In this document: in pieces, positions 34,706 to 45,600 of the stretch
Layout of the letters: every line of letters begins with the position of its first letter
Position numbering within the stretch: the stretch's first letter is position 1
NCBI GenBank assembly: GCA_963691655.1
Contig: OY829326.1
Span: 82,825,235-82,889,234, forward strand
DNA: 64,000 nucleotides
Source: Toxonevra muliebris
Lineage: Eukaryota > Arthropoda > Insecta > Diptera > Pallopteridae
Direction of reading: 5' to 3'
Notes under the pieces: model-generated
Databases searched by the model: none
Told to the model about the DNA's origin: nothing
The model's input: the letters and a program-made list of their open reading frames with translations, nothing else
Program-made: the position numbers and the translations under genes

Positions 34706-36486
34706 AATAGATACATATATCAGGACGAATATCCAAATGAAACTGACACTCTCCCAACATGCCTATATGAAGGGCAGATCTGTTGAGACAGCGTTACATG
34801 AATTAGTGCAGTCGATTGAAAAATCCCTACACTTCAAAGAATTTGCACTTGCAGCCTTCCTCGATATAGAAGGTGCATTCAATAACATCCTCCCTTCAGC
34901 TATCACTTCAGCACTGATTGATCTCGGGGGGGATGACTCTATTGCGGCCTTTGTCGACACTCTATTAACGAATAGGATCATTAACGCACAGCTAGGAACC
35001 TCTTCCATTAGAAGGTTTGCGGTCAGAGGCACTCCGCAAGGTGGTGTCCTCTCGCCACTTCTCTGGAACATTGCTGTAAATGATCTCCTAACGAAACTTG
35101 AAAAAACAGGGTGCAAAGTAATTGCCTATGTGGATGATGTTGTCATCGCCGCTTCCGGGAAATTTCTTTGTACACTTGTAGACTTATTGCAACGAGCTCT
35201 GAATCTCCTTTCGTCCTGGTGCAATAACCGAGGACTATCGGTCAATGCATCCAAGACGGAATTAGTTCTATTCACTCGAAAGCACTCTATACCCAATTTC
35301 GATCCACCAACTCTAAATGGTAGTTCACTTATTGTCTCGGAACAAGCCAAATACCTTGGCCTCATCCTAGACAGGAAACTCAACTGGCGTGCCAACACGT
35401 CAGAAAGAGTACGTAAAGCCACAATAGCTCTCTATGCTTGCAGGTCAGCTATAGGCAATAAATGGGGGTTACAACCCAAGGTAATCATGTGGTTGTACAC
35501 CAGTGTTATACGTCCTATTCTCTTCTACGGCGTAGTAGTATGGTGGACAGTCATCTCAAAGAGCATCCATCACAAAGAATTAGACAAAGTACAGCGACTT
35601 GCTTCAATGTTAATTACAGGAGCACTGAAAACGACACCTTCAAAAGCGCTATACACAATCTTGGATCTTCTTCCAATAGATCTAGTCGGAAAGACATCAG
35701 CGTCAATATCTGCAGTGAGACTGAATGCGATTCGTAGGTGGTCCCACACAAATTATGGTCATGGTAAGATACTTAGTGAAACTAAATTTCTTCCACTCTC
35801 TGTCGATCTCACCCTGTCCCCGCTATCCTTTGGCAACAGCTTTAGCACATATATTCCATCTCGACAAGAGTGGAGTGCGAGTAATGTGGTACGCCCTGAT
35901 ATCATCGACTTTTATACTGATGGTAGGGTTGGGGGTGGGGTTCACTCTGAGCGCCTGAACATTTCGGCGCACTTTCGTTTTCCAGATCATTGCAGCGTCT
36001 TTCAGGCAGAGCTGCTTGCGATCACTGAAGCCGCAAATCTGATAAGGTGTAATGCGATACCTTGTAATGATATCTGCATTTTCACTGATAGTCAGGCGGC
36101 AATAAAATCCCTCCAATGTCCAGCTAATAACTCTAAAGTTGCCCTACAATGCAGATCGTCTCTGAATGAGACAGCCATGGCATACAACCTGCACCTTATA
36201 TGGGTGCCAGGGCATAGCGACATTGAGGGAAACTGTAAGGCTGATGACCTCGCCAAACTTGGTACGACACTCTAGACTAGGTCTTCCTTATAATGACTTC
36301 TGCAGAAGCTTTAGAAATGAAGAGGAAGAAGAGACCATTTTCCACTTTATATGTAACTGCCCTGCTTTAGCAGCACGCAGACACAAAACTTTGGGAGCAC
36401 CCTTCTATGGTAGACTCACAGAACTGGCAACCTCTGACATTAGAGACTTATCACGTTTTATTGCAAGCACAAATTGGTTTAATTAG
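34706..36486 (+). pseudogene. LOA-like ORF2, reverse transcriptase and RNase H part
   Basis: After the SINE the frame reads RT motifs ALAAFLDIEGAFNN (first catalytic Asp), GTPQGGVLSPLLWNIAVNDL and VIAYVDDVVIA (catalytic YxDD, about 35131), then the thumb (KYLGLILDRKLNWR). RNase H follows at about 35900-36275: DFYTDG, FQAELLAITEA, CIFTDSQAAI and HLIWVPGHSDIEGN, so all acidic residues are present. At about 36272 the text jumps to a C-terminal zinc-finger-like region (NEEEEETIFHFICNCPAL), which implies a deletion of roughly 100 or more codons. Ends at 36486. Confidence 0.88.
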
Positions 36487-36594
36487 AAGGGGATCAAGAG
36501 GTAACACTCGCCCCAAGGGTATCACAATGGACCAATAGGTCTCAGTGTGTTCTTTCATGAACAACCCCAACAACCTAACCTAGCCCACGACTTG

Positions 36595-36990
36595 TGTGAA
36601 AATTTCTCAAAAATCACACCAAAATTGAACTTTCAACATCGATATCTCAGCTATTTATAATCCGATTTACTAAGGGATAAATTAATGACCTTCCGCGCCA
36701 GTTTTTGTTGGGCTGCTTCAAGTGTAATGGTAGAATTGGCTTTAGAAACTCATGCTATCACCGAATCCTGTTGCTTTGATGTTGCTCTAGAAGCACAATG
36801 ATTTGGTAAGACATAAACATTCTGATGTCTTAAAAAAAGCTGGTTCCATTTCTTTACGAATGCCTCCAACTTCTTAAGGTATTTGCAGCACCTCCCCAGG
36901 ACATTTTGGATTCCTTTGGATGTGAGCAAAGAATGACAGCTTAAAAACGTTTTGCATACACAACGAAATTGTAATTGCGATTGTTTGAAA
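36595..36990 (-). pseudogene. Continuation of the uncharacterised element beyond the LINE insertion
   Basis: Directly joined to 31422 before the LINE inserted. 36595-36680 is the inverse of 30565-30655 (shared acgacttgtgtgaaaa, tctcaaaaatcaca, aattgaactttcaacatc). Further out the minus strand reads broken frames without a domain I know (around QNVLGRCCKYLKKLEAF, 36830-36900). It may be the other end of the same element. Confidence 0.35.
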
Positions 36991-37687
36991 GGTTATACAG
37001 CGTAATTCGCAATGAAATGTTGTCATCAACTGGGTTACGTAATATCGATTTTATGCTCGTAATGCGAAAAAATGCAAAATAAAATTTATAATCTATAGTA
37101 TTCAACAACTTTTCAAATATTTTTTATTTCACCATTTTTTTCTCATAAGCGACATCGTTATGGATAGAAAAAGATGACATCGAAATTGACTGTATTCCTG
37201 AATTTTTGAAAAATGGACACAACGTTCTCTTATGTAACTTTTTTTCTCTTTTTCTTTTGTCAAACGTTGAATAATTTTTTTTTTTTATAGTTTTGTAACT
37301 TAGTATTAAAACCCAAGAAATGTGAAGTAAAGGTTTTTTTTTTCATAGCATTATATTCTGCAATATTTGTCTGTACATGCTTTATGTTTGTTGCACGATG
37401 AATAAATATTCAATAAATAAGTTTTTATGAATTCAAAATTTTTAATGTAAAAAACATTTGCAAGCAATGGTTACGTTCAGAAGACGCAACTGATACCCAA
37501 CAGAGGAGAGCGTGTCTTCTAAACGCGTAGTTGTGTGTGTTTTGCTCAGCATAACTGTTGGCATTTGGACGCCATTTTTGCGATCATATTATTTTTCCGT
37601 TCTTTCATGCCAACATTTTGTTTCCCTAAAATTGGACAGACGATACATCATGCCGTTCAAAAGACACAACAGTTGGCAATTTACAAA
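36991..37687. other. No gene seen
   Basis: AT-rich sequence with T tracts. Short ORFs at 37512-37745 are not convincing. Confidence 0.4.
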
Positions 37688-39300
37688 CAACAGTTTTTTT
37701 TTTTTTTTTTTGGAACACCAAAAGACGCTTCGAGATAACAGGTAATATGGTCTTTGTTTGTCTAAAGCCCCTCAGTTCCTCCCACTTATGATTGTGGGTC
37801 AAATCGATCCACTCATTAATGGTGGTCTTGATGGCTGTAGACGACAAAGAGAGTATAGGTTCTAGGCCTAGGAAACCAGTTTCCGAACCCTTTCTGGCCA
37901 GAAGGTCAGCAGATTTATTTCCTGAAATTCCTGAGTGTCCAGGAACCCATATCAACAGCAGGTTATTGTGTTTTCCAACACAATCAAGCCTGGATTTGCA
38001 ATGCATAACCAGTTTAGACGTGGTTAGAGGATTAAGCAAGGATTTAAGCGCAGCATGACTGTCACTATACTCAGATACTCCTTTCTCTCCAACCATTATC
38101 AATAATATGGTCCATTGCCATGATGATTGCAAAAATTTCTGCTTGAAAAACAGAAGTATACAACTCAAGAGAGAAGTGAAGGTGCACTCCAGCTTTTTCA
38201 ATGAAAGTCTCAGAACCCGAACCGGATTCTGTTCTGGAGCCGTCAGTGAAAATACAATCAACTCCTGGCCCAGGTCACGGCAAAAACCAAGTTTGGGCTT
38301 CTGGAATTTATATTGTATAGCACTGTTTTAAAACTGGAATTGTTGGCATTGTATCGAATGGCATTGATAGAACTGTTAGGTCTATACCCATGGTCCAGTA
38401 CCTTCAACAATGTCACCAATATCCCCGCAAGTGTCAAACCAATATCCATTGCGTTTAAGCCTACAGATGGCTTTGACAGCCTCTTCTTGAGCAAAAATAT
38501 CAAGGGGTGGTAAGTTGAGCAATGCATCCAAGGATGGGCCAGGTGTTGTAGGAAAAGCTCCCGTACAACAAATGGCCACAGTCGTTTGAAGTCTGGCAAG
38601 AGCTTTCCTAAACGCTGTCAACATTAAGTCTAATTCACTAGACTATGGATGCATAGGTGATAATGGGTCTGATCATAGCCTCATAAAGCCATAAGACTTT
38701 ATAAAGTGATATACTCCATATTTTGCCAAAAATAGTACTGCATTGACAAAAAGCTGCCAGCGCCTTGGATACCTTTAGCTCAACATGAGAACGCCATAGA
38801 AGTTTGGTATCTAGAATGACTCCTAGATATTTCACTTCTTGGGATAGCTGAATAGTGATTCCTCTGAGTACTGATAAAACGAGACCATCAATTTTCCTTC
38901 TCCTAATGAAAAGAATAACACCAGTTTTAACCGATAGCCCATTTGAGCAACACCAAGAGTCAATCATATTCAGAGCAGTTTGGGCCTTTCTACAAACATA
39001 CCCGACCGATTGGCCCGTGATTAAGCATGCAACGGGTATCTACACACAGCATAGGCCTGTGTGTAGATACCCGACTCATTTAGGGAAACAAGCAGAGAGT
39101 CAACCAGCAGACACCACAGCAGTGGAGAGAGTACACCCCCTTGGGGACATCCACTATTCACGCCACAAGTCACGTATCCAGTTAACAAGAACCGGATCCA
39201 CTCCATGCTGTAGCTTAAAATTTTGTGTATCTTCTGAACGCAACCAATATCTGAATATTTTATAAGCAATATTAAGGATGCGCACTATATAAAGTACTTT
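37688..39300 (-). mobile_element. RNase H-bearing non-LTR retrotransposon, decayed (copy 2)
   Basis: Minus strand, from 39300: RT palm with GCPQGGVLSPLLWCLLVDSL (39150-39090), then a damaged catalytic site at 39034-39072, NGLSVKTGVILFIRRRKIDG and VKYLGVILDTKLLWRSHVEL (38967-38638), AICCTGAFPTTPGPSLDALL (38624-38382), and RNase H ending LLIWVPGHSGISGNKSADLL (about 37930-37860). It then passes abruptly to an A20 tail (T tract on plus, 37688-37712), so the C-terminal part present in copy 1 at 2037-3350 is lost. 5'-truncated and frameshifted. Confidence 0.85.
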
Positions 39301-39945
39301 AACCCTTCTGTTGGCACCACTTTTGTTTGTCACATTGCTACCACCACGGTCTAGCCAGACCGTCATATATTTATACTGCATTTATCTGAATTTTCAATGA
39401 AAACTGTACGAAAACACTATATATTATGTAAGAATAATGTACTTATACTTATGTACATTTAATGAAAAAAATATGTTTTTAATCTTTAAAAAATTTCAAG
39501 TTTTGAAACAGCAATGAAAAAAATAACAATATATGTATATAAAAGTGAAAATCTGTTTGTATGTCCGATTATATTTCCTGAATGACATTAAAGTTTATAT
39601 AATACTGCTTTATGTCTCTGATCTTTCTATTGGCTTGGTAATAGTTTGTAATTACAAGTGGGCGGGGTACCTCCTATACACACCTTAAAATTTTTTAAGT
39701 ATACCATTTATATTACAGTGCTGCAATTTACTTTGTGTGCAAAGACACCGGCTGACAATACCACAGCATGGATGGAGCTAGAAAAAGGGGTGTGGTACCT
39801 AACATATAACCTGAATATTTATTATGGTATCTCAAGCACCATTTTTTTACTGGAAATTTTTTTTCTTATACTGGAGTTTCAGATCTGAATTGGTGTTCAA
39901 ATGGGCGTGGCACCTCCAATGCAATCTTCGTGCTATTTTGAGTAT

Positions 39946-40753
39946 GGCCCTTATTATGAACTGCGTTCGATCTTCGACTGCAGTCGAATGCCTTGATCGA
40001 ACGAATTTGAGTTTGGTATTATGACGTGCTTTCGACAGAGAATAGCGCTATTGTGAATTTCGCTCATTTTGGCTTGTTCACGATAGTATATTTCTATTAG
40101 CTGATCGTCATTTTGAAAAATAAATACGATTAGTTTAAAAATGAAGTGGAAAAAATAAGATCAAAATAGTTGAATATAAAGGAATTATGGTTCAACGATT
40201 CATCGGAAGAGGATGAGAGATTGATGGAACTGGCCAGAAGTAGAAAATGATTAAGTGCAGCCTTTCGAAGAAACTTTGCCATCTATAAAATTTGTGTACA
40301 GATTTCTACCGGACTTGCGTCTGTCCAACGAAACGTTTGTGCACTTGATGACCATTACAGATGAACTGCTGAAGCAATGCACATGAGCAAGATCAATCCC
40401 AAACATATTAAAATTGGCAACAGTTCTGCGATTTAGGAAATATCCTTTGCAATCAAAGGATTTGCTAACTGCAATTTGTTTCTCCCCACTTTAGACCTGC
40501 ATAAAATTTACAAAAACCGTTTAAAATTAGTTTTTAGTTCTCAAAAAGCTAAAAAAATTGCAAAATACTTACATTTTTAACAATTATTACTCAGCATGCA
40601 CGCATCGAAAGCAAAATTGTGTTCGACAAAAAATTCGATGCTCAACAAAATTTAGTCAGGGTTGCACTGATCATAATAAGAATTTTACATTCAATATTCG
40701 ATCTTTGATAACCAGCGAAGATCGAACTTCAAAAGCAGCTCATAATAAGGGAC
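39946..40753 (+). mobile_element. PIF/Harbinger-like element, 808 bp, decayed
   Basis: The ends GGCCCTTATTATGAACTGC and (inverted) GTCCCTTATTATGAGCTGC are terminal inverted repeats that continue into ttcgatcttcg. A 3-bp target duplication, TAT, lies at 39943-39945 and 40754-40756. The + strand from about 40190 reads a Harbinger-type transposase N-terminal part (FNDSSEEDERLMELARSRK, then FVYRFLPDLRLSNETFVHLM and LKLATVLRFRKYPLQ) with stops. The catalytic DDE part is missing. Confidence 0.75.
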
Positions 40754-40756
40754 TAT

Positions 40757-42337
40757 ATCTCCGAAACCACACATATTATAGTACTGAGAATTTGTGCAAA
40801 GGGTTGGTTGTCAACGCCATGCTCCAGGAAACATGAGTGTGAAATTGAAAACGACGGAGTGGCACAAAGTTTTGTGTAAAATTTTTGGGCAAGTGAGCAC
40901 GGCAGGTCTCATACAAAGAAAATAATTTAAACGGTATATCTGAGAAGCCAAAGCATGAAGATGATAAAGGTTTTCTTTTCTATGATCATTTATGGTTTCT
41001 AATTTACGTTTTGTTAAAATTCGTTACGACCAGGCGAGGGGGGGAGAGGGTCAAAATTTATTTTCACTTTCAAAAGATGTAATGTCAATTGACATTATGC
41101 CACTTTGAAATGGAAATAATGTCCATTGACATTATGACACCCCATCATCTAAAAGGATTAAGCTGGGTTTTTGACAAAATAGCAGAGAATAAATCCCTCA
41201 TTCATCTCCCAGTTTGTTTATTTAGTCTAAAATACACATTTACTAAAGTTTAGCATGATTGCTTAAGCGGTCTTTTGGGAAAAAAACGTGTAAAGTTTTT
41301 CAATGTATTTTTGTTTTGAAAACACGAACATTTCAATAACGAACTCAAGCGTAGTTAAAAGTTCATGTACTTGCACGAACCTAAGTAATAGAGATATAGA
41401 AAGATTTTCGTGTGCTGATTCCAAAATCGTTGTGATTATCTCTAGACAAAGGTTCATTTAGATTCACGAACTTTTAACTATAATTGTAGTTCGTGTTTAA
41501 AATACACTTATAGTTCAGGTTCGTATTTTCAGTAAATTTTCTTAAATACACGTGTATACGTATTACATGTGTATTGGAAAGGAGCTATTCTTAAAATAAT
41601 ATTCTTTAAGAATGCAGCAAATCAAAAAAAAAAAAAAAAAAATTGTTTTCAAAATGGACTATATCGACTTTATTAAAAATTTATATTTACCATTATATAC
41701 CGATATACCGGTGGTAACGCTTTACTATCGGGCAAGAGAAGTAATTTTTGTTACTTTGCTTTGAGCGTCCTGGTAATAAATTTAACACTAAAAACACTCA
41801 TTAACTATTAGAAAAATATCGAGCTCCTCACGTTTACCTAAAATATGCAATAAACAGTAATTAATCCATTTACATCTTTAATATTTTATTGTTTTATTTT
41901 AATTTTGTTTTGTTGCGTAACAATAGTTTTTTGTTTTCAGTCTTCTTTCAAACAAAAAGAAAACAGTAAATAACATATTCAAAAATACAAATACGCACGA
42001 ATTTATTACAATAGTTCACAACAAAATGTCCATATGTTTTTTACTCTAGAATTTTCTAAATGCAGCACTTAAGTAACATTGAGTTGTTCGAAAAGGTGTC
42101 AATATAATCATTAATTATCTACAATGTATGTATATACGTAGAACATTGATTGAAAAGTGTAATTAGAAAATTTTGAAAGTAGGTACTAATATTAAAAATA
42201 TTTTAAAATATAACCTTTGGTAATGCTGAAATCATTACTATTCGTTGTAGGCACAAATATTTTGTTTGTATACGTTATGTTTCTGATTTTGTTGTTTTGC
42301 TTCTGGTAATTGTTAAATTTGTATCCATTGTTTTCTA
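40757..42337. other. No gene; short palindromes
   Basis: AT-rich sequence downstream of the Indy 3' end. Contains local palindromes such as aatgtcaattgacatt (41080-41095) and an inverted pair around tagttaaaagttc (41353 and 41465). No coding region. Confidence 0.4.
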
Positions 42338-42343
42338 TTTATT
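42338..42343 (-). terminator. Possible Indy polyadenylation signal
   Basis: TTTATT on the plus strand is AATAAA in the Indy sense, 318 bases after the stop codon. Other AT-rich hexamers occur further downstream (for example near 41885), so the choice is uncertain. Confidence 0.35.
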
Positions 42344-42660
42344 TTTCATTTTCACAAAACTTTCTTCTAATTGCACTATTCAATTGATGAATCGAACTAA
42401 CCATTTCCAGTTTCCAGATTGTTGCTGTCAATATGTAGTTAGTATTGTATAATTATATATAAAAATAGATCGAAAATGCAGAAGATTATATATCGTAATA
42501 TACAATACAATGTTTTTGACAAACTGAACTGAAATTACAAGCTATGAGGTGGAAAATGAGAGACACTTTCGAAAATATGTTTGATTCTTTACTACATTAA
42601 TTTTTAATATTATATGAAATGCCTTCCGTCGCACACCATAAATTCCACATTGAAGTTATC

Positions 42661-45600
42661 TTAGATAGTTGTATTCGTTGCATTGATTACAGGTCGCGCC
42701 CAGTCTGGGAAGGTATTCATGTTGGGAAAAACTACCAGACCCCATGTTTGGCAAAAAATGTACAATACGATGACGGAGATGATGGTTGGTCCAATGCCAG
42801 CGATAGCCTGTAATGAAATTTTAATAATTTGCACATCACTTGCTGATTACAGTTGGTAACTCAGGGATCGCAAACATACCATATCCTTTGTTCTGATGTT
42901 GGCATAGCCAGCAACAAGTGCATTTGGAGGCGTGCTAACAGGCAAATGGAAAGCCAAACTGCAGGCAAGACCAGCTGGTAAAATTAAGTAAAGCGGGTGG
43001 ATTTCAATGGCAAGCGCCTGTGGGGGAAATAGTGTATAAATATGCTATGTTTCTTAAGAATATTGTGAGAAGGTGTGCTTACCATTTCTGCTAAAACAGG
43101 TACAATAATATTTGCAATGGCTACATTCGAACTGAAAGCAGTCATAAATACAGCCACTATAATAACAACTATCAGAAGCACTGCATGTGGAAGCGTTTTC
43201 AGCCCGGATAGAGAATTGCCAAGCATCGTTGCCATGCCACTTACCTTGCTGCCTTCAGCAAGAGCAAAACCACCACCTAGAATGTTAATTAAAAGTGTGG
43301 TTATGTTTGTAGAACAAAAAAAAAAATATTAATTTCATCACATACCCAACAAAAATACTAGACCCCATGGCACTTTGGTTTGAATGAATTTCCAGGTAAT
43401 CAGAGATGGTGTTGTTGTCGTAGGAAGAGGTCCTGTAAATTAAATTAAAACGCTGAATTTAATGGAACTTTTCATAATGAATATTAAATGCTTAGTGGCA
43501 TACTCTGTCCGGTACAGTATTTTAGGAACGCGTAGTTGGCAGGTAGGATAAAGCACATAATAACTACAAAAATCGTTGGCATTGAGTTACGAATATCCCT
43601 AAAGAGAGAAAAGTTGTAATGTTATATTAATATACATTTACAGTATATATACTTACTTAGTGTCCAGCAAATCAGCCCAACCTGGGAAAATACCAGGTTT
43701 ACGGGTGAAATACATAACAACCATAAAAATGAACAAAATCATTACTTGAATTTCATGCATCGACATTGGTCCCAATTCTTTGTAACGTTGATCGATGATT
43801 TTCCTTGCAACATCTGCACCATTTTGTCCCAGTCTAACCTCTTCGGCTTCTTTACTATTGGGACGGAACAATCCCATAAAGTGCCACTGTAGCCAAACGA
43901 ATGTTAACCCCGTGTATACTAACATTGAGGGTACTGAATAAAACATAAACGTGGGAAAATCCATAACCTCCGTTGACTGTGGAAACCGACTGCAAATATA
44001 AATATGAATGCACAATAAATACATATAAGCTTAGTTTTAAAAATAAATACATGCATAATAAAAAATCTTTCGGTTAAAGCGAACTGATTGGAAAGTATCC
44101 ACGTAGTTCAATTTTGTTCATTTAAATCGAACTTTAGGTCATAACGAACAATTTCATTTATTTATTTATCTTTCTATTTATCTCCTGTTACATTTGGTAG
44201 AGTTAAGTTCTATTTCAACAGTTCTGCGACAGGTTTTTGCTGGGGCACCAGGACGACGAGAACCTTGAGGGTTCCAACGTAGAGCCTGGCGTGCAACACT
44301 ATCATTGCTTGACTTGTGCGACTCCCTAGTTCTTTGTTAGAGATACGATATAGCCACAAAATTCTCATACATTTGTGGATAAACGTCTGGATACGTGACT
44401 CTATGCGGTTTGAACTTTTCCGCGTCTTACTAACTTTTACACAAAGATCTTATCCATCGTTTGACACAATGCTTCCCAGGTAGGTAAAACATTGCACGTA
44501 CTCAATATCCTCATCTCCGAGTTTGAGATTAGGGGATGTGATGAAATAATACTGACTGTTCATAAGCTTGGTTTTCTTAATGCTATTTTCTAAACCGGCT
44601 CTTCTTGCGCTTGTATTCAACTGTTGAACTTTGATTGCAAATCACTCAGTTTGTGAATTATCAAACATAAATCCTCCGTGTATTTGAGATCTTCGAATTG
44701 CGGAAGAGGATGCCATTGTATGACACGTTTTACACTTATTGTTGAGCGCATAACTTCATCAAGAGCGAGTATAAACAGCAAAGGGGAAAGAATGCAGCGT
44801 TAACTTCAGAAGAGTCCGATAGCATTTAACTATGCAGCACCCGTCAGATAAAACCATAATACATAATAGCCCTAACTATGTTTACGATTTACATCGAAAG
44901 CCTCTTCTGATAAATATGGCATGAATTCATGTCCGGAACTCGTTGCATTGTTGAAATCAGTACAAAATCGACCCGATATGAACCCATTTTGATTTTCGCG
45001 CAAGCTCTCTTCTGCAGCTTCTCATAGGCGCTCCAGAAATATCTTTGTAAGAGTTTTACTGGGAGTCGGCAGTAGTGTAATGCCCCGATAGTTAATTCAG
45101 TCGGAGTAGTCCCCTTTCTTTGGAATTTTAACAAGTATTCCTTCGTTTCAAGACCTCGGAATAACCTCTTCAATCCTTATTGGTAGCCTCATGTTTGCTG
45201 GGACTCAATTCAAGGCTTTCATTAGGCAATAGACAGCTATAGCCAGACCCATAATTATAGGATAAAGGGTACCTTTGACTTTGCCATTATCAGTGTGACC
45301 ACGCCCTAAAAGCCAAAAAGTAAAAATGCAGGTAAAAGCTTAATTTGATTTAAAGAAACGTTATGAACTTTGTAGGTTCTACTTTAACTTTTCTTGGATT
45401 AACACGTGTTTTTGTAAATTTGCTAACGCTGATGTAATTTCCGACAACTAGTATGTAAGTGTTTTATAATTTAATTATAACTGTTTTTTTAAAAAAGAGT
45501 AACAAAATTTGTTAGCACTGCTCTTTAATGTTAACAAAACAAAAGTGAGTTTTGTGAAAATAAAACAAGATAAATTGAAAAGGAAGAAAAAAATCATCAA

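Larger units (their letters stand above)
31437..36580 (+). mobile_element. LOA-like non-LTR retrotransposon, 5.1 kb, with 14-bp target duplication
   Basis: TAGCCCACGACTTG is duplicated at 31423-31436 and 36581-36594, and the uninterrupted target is recognisable in the inverted copy at 30640-30655. Order: 5' UTR (31437-32016), ORF1 (32017-33304, frameshifted), ORF2 (33270-36486) with endonuclease, RT and RNase H, and a short 3' end finishing caacctaaccta. ORF2 starts 35 bases inside the end of ORF1. The element carries a SINE at 34393-34705 and at least two internal deletions (about 34366 and 36272), so it cannot move itself. The ORF1 type plus RNase H after RT points to the LOA clade or a near relative. 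Confidence 0.88.

Noticed and set aside
42619..42813. 64-codon + strand ORF
   Set aside because: Shadow of the last Indy coding exon, which reads on the minus strand.
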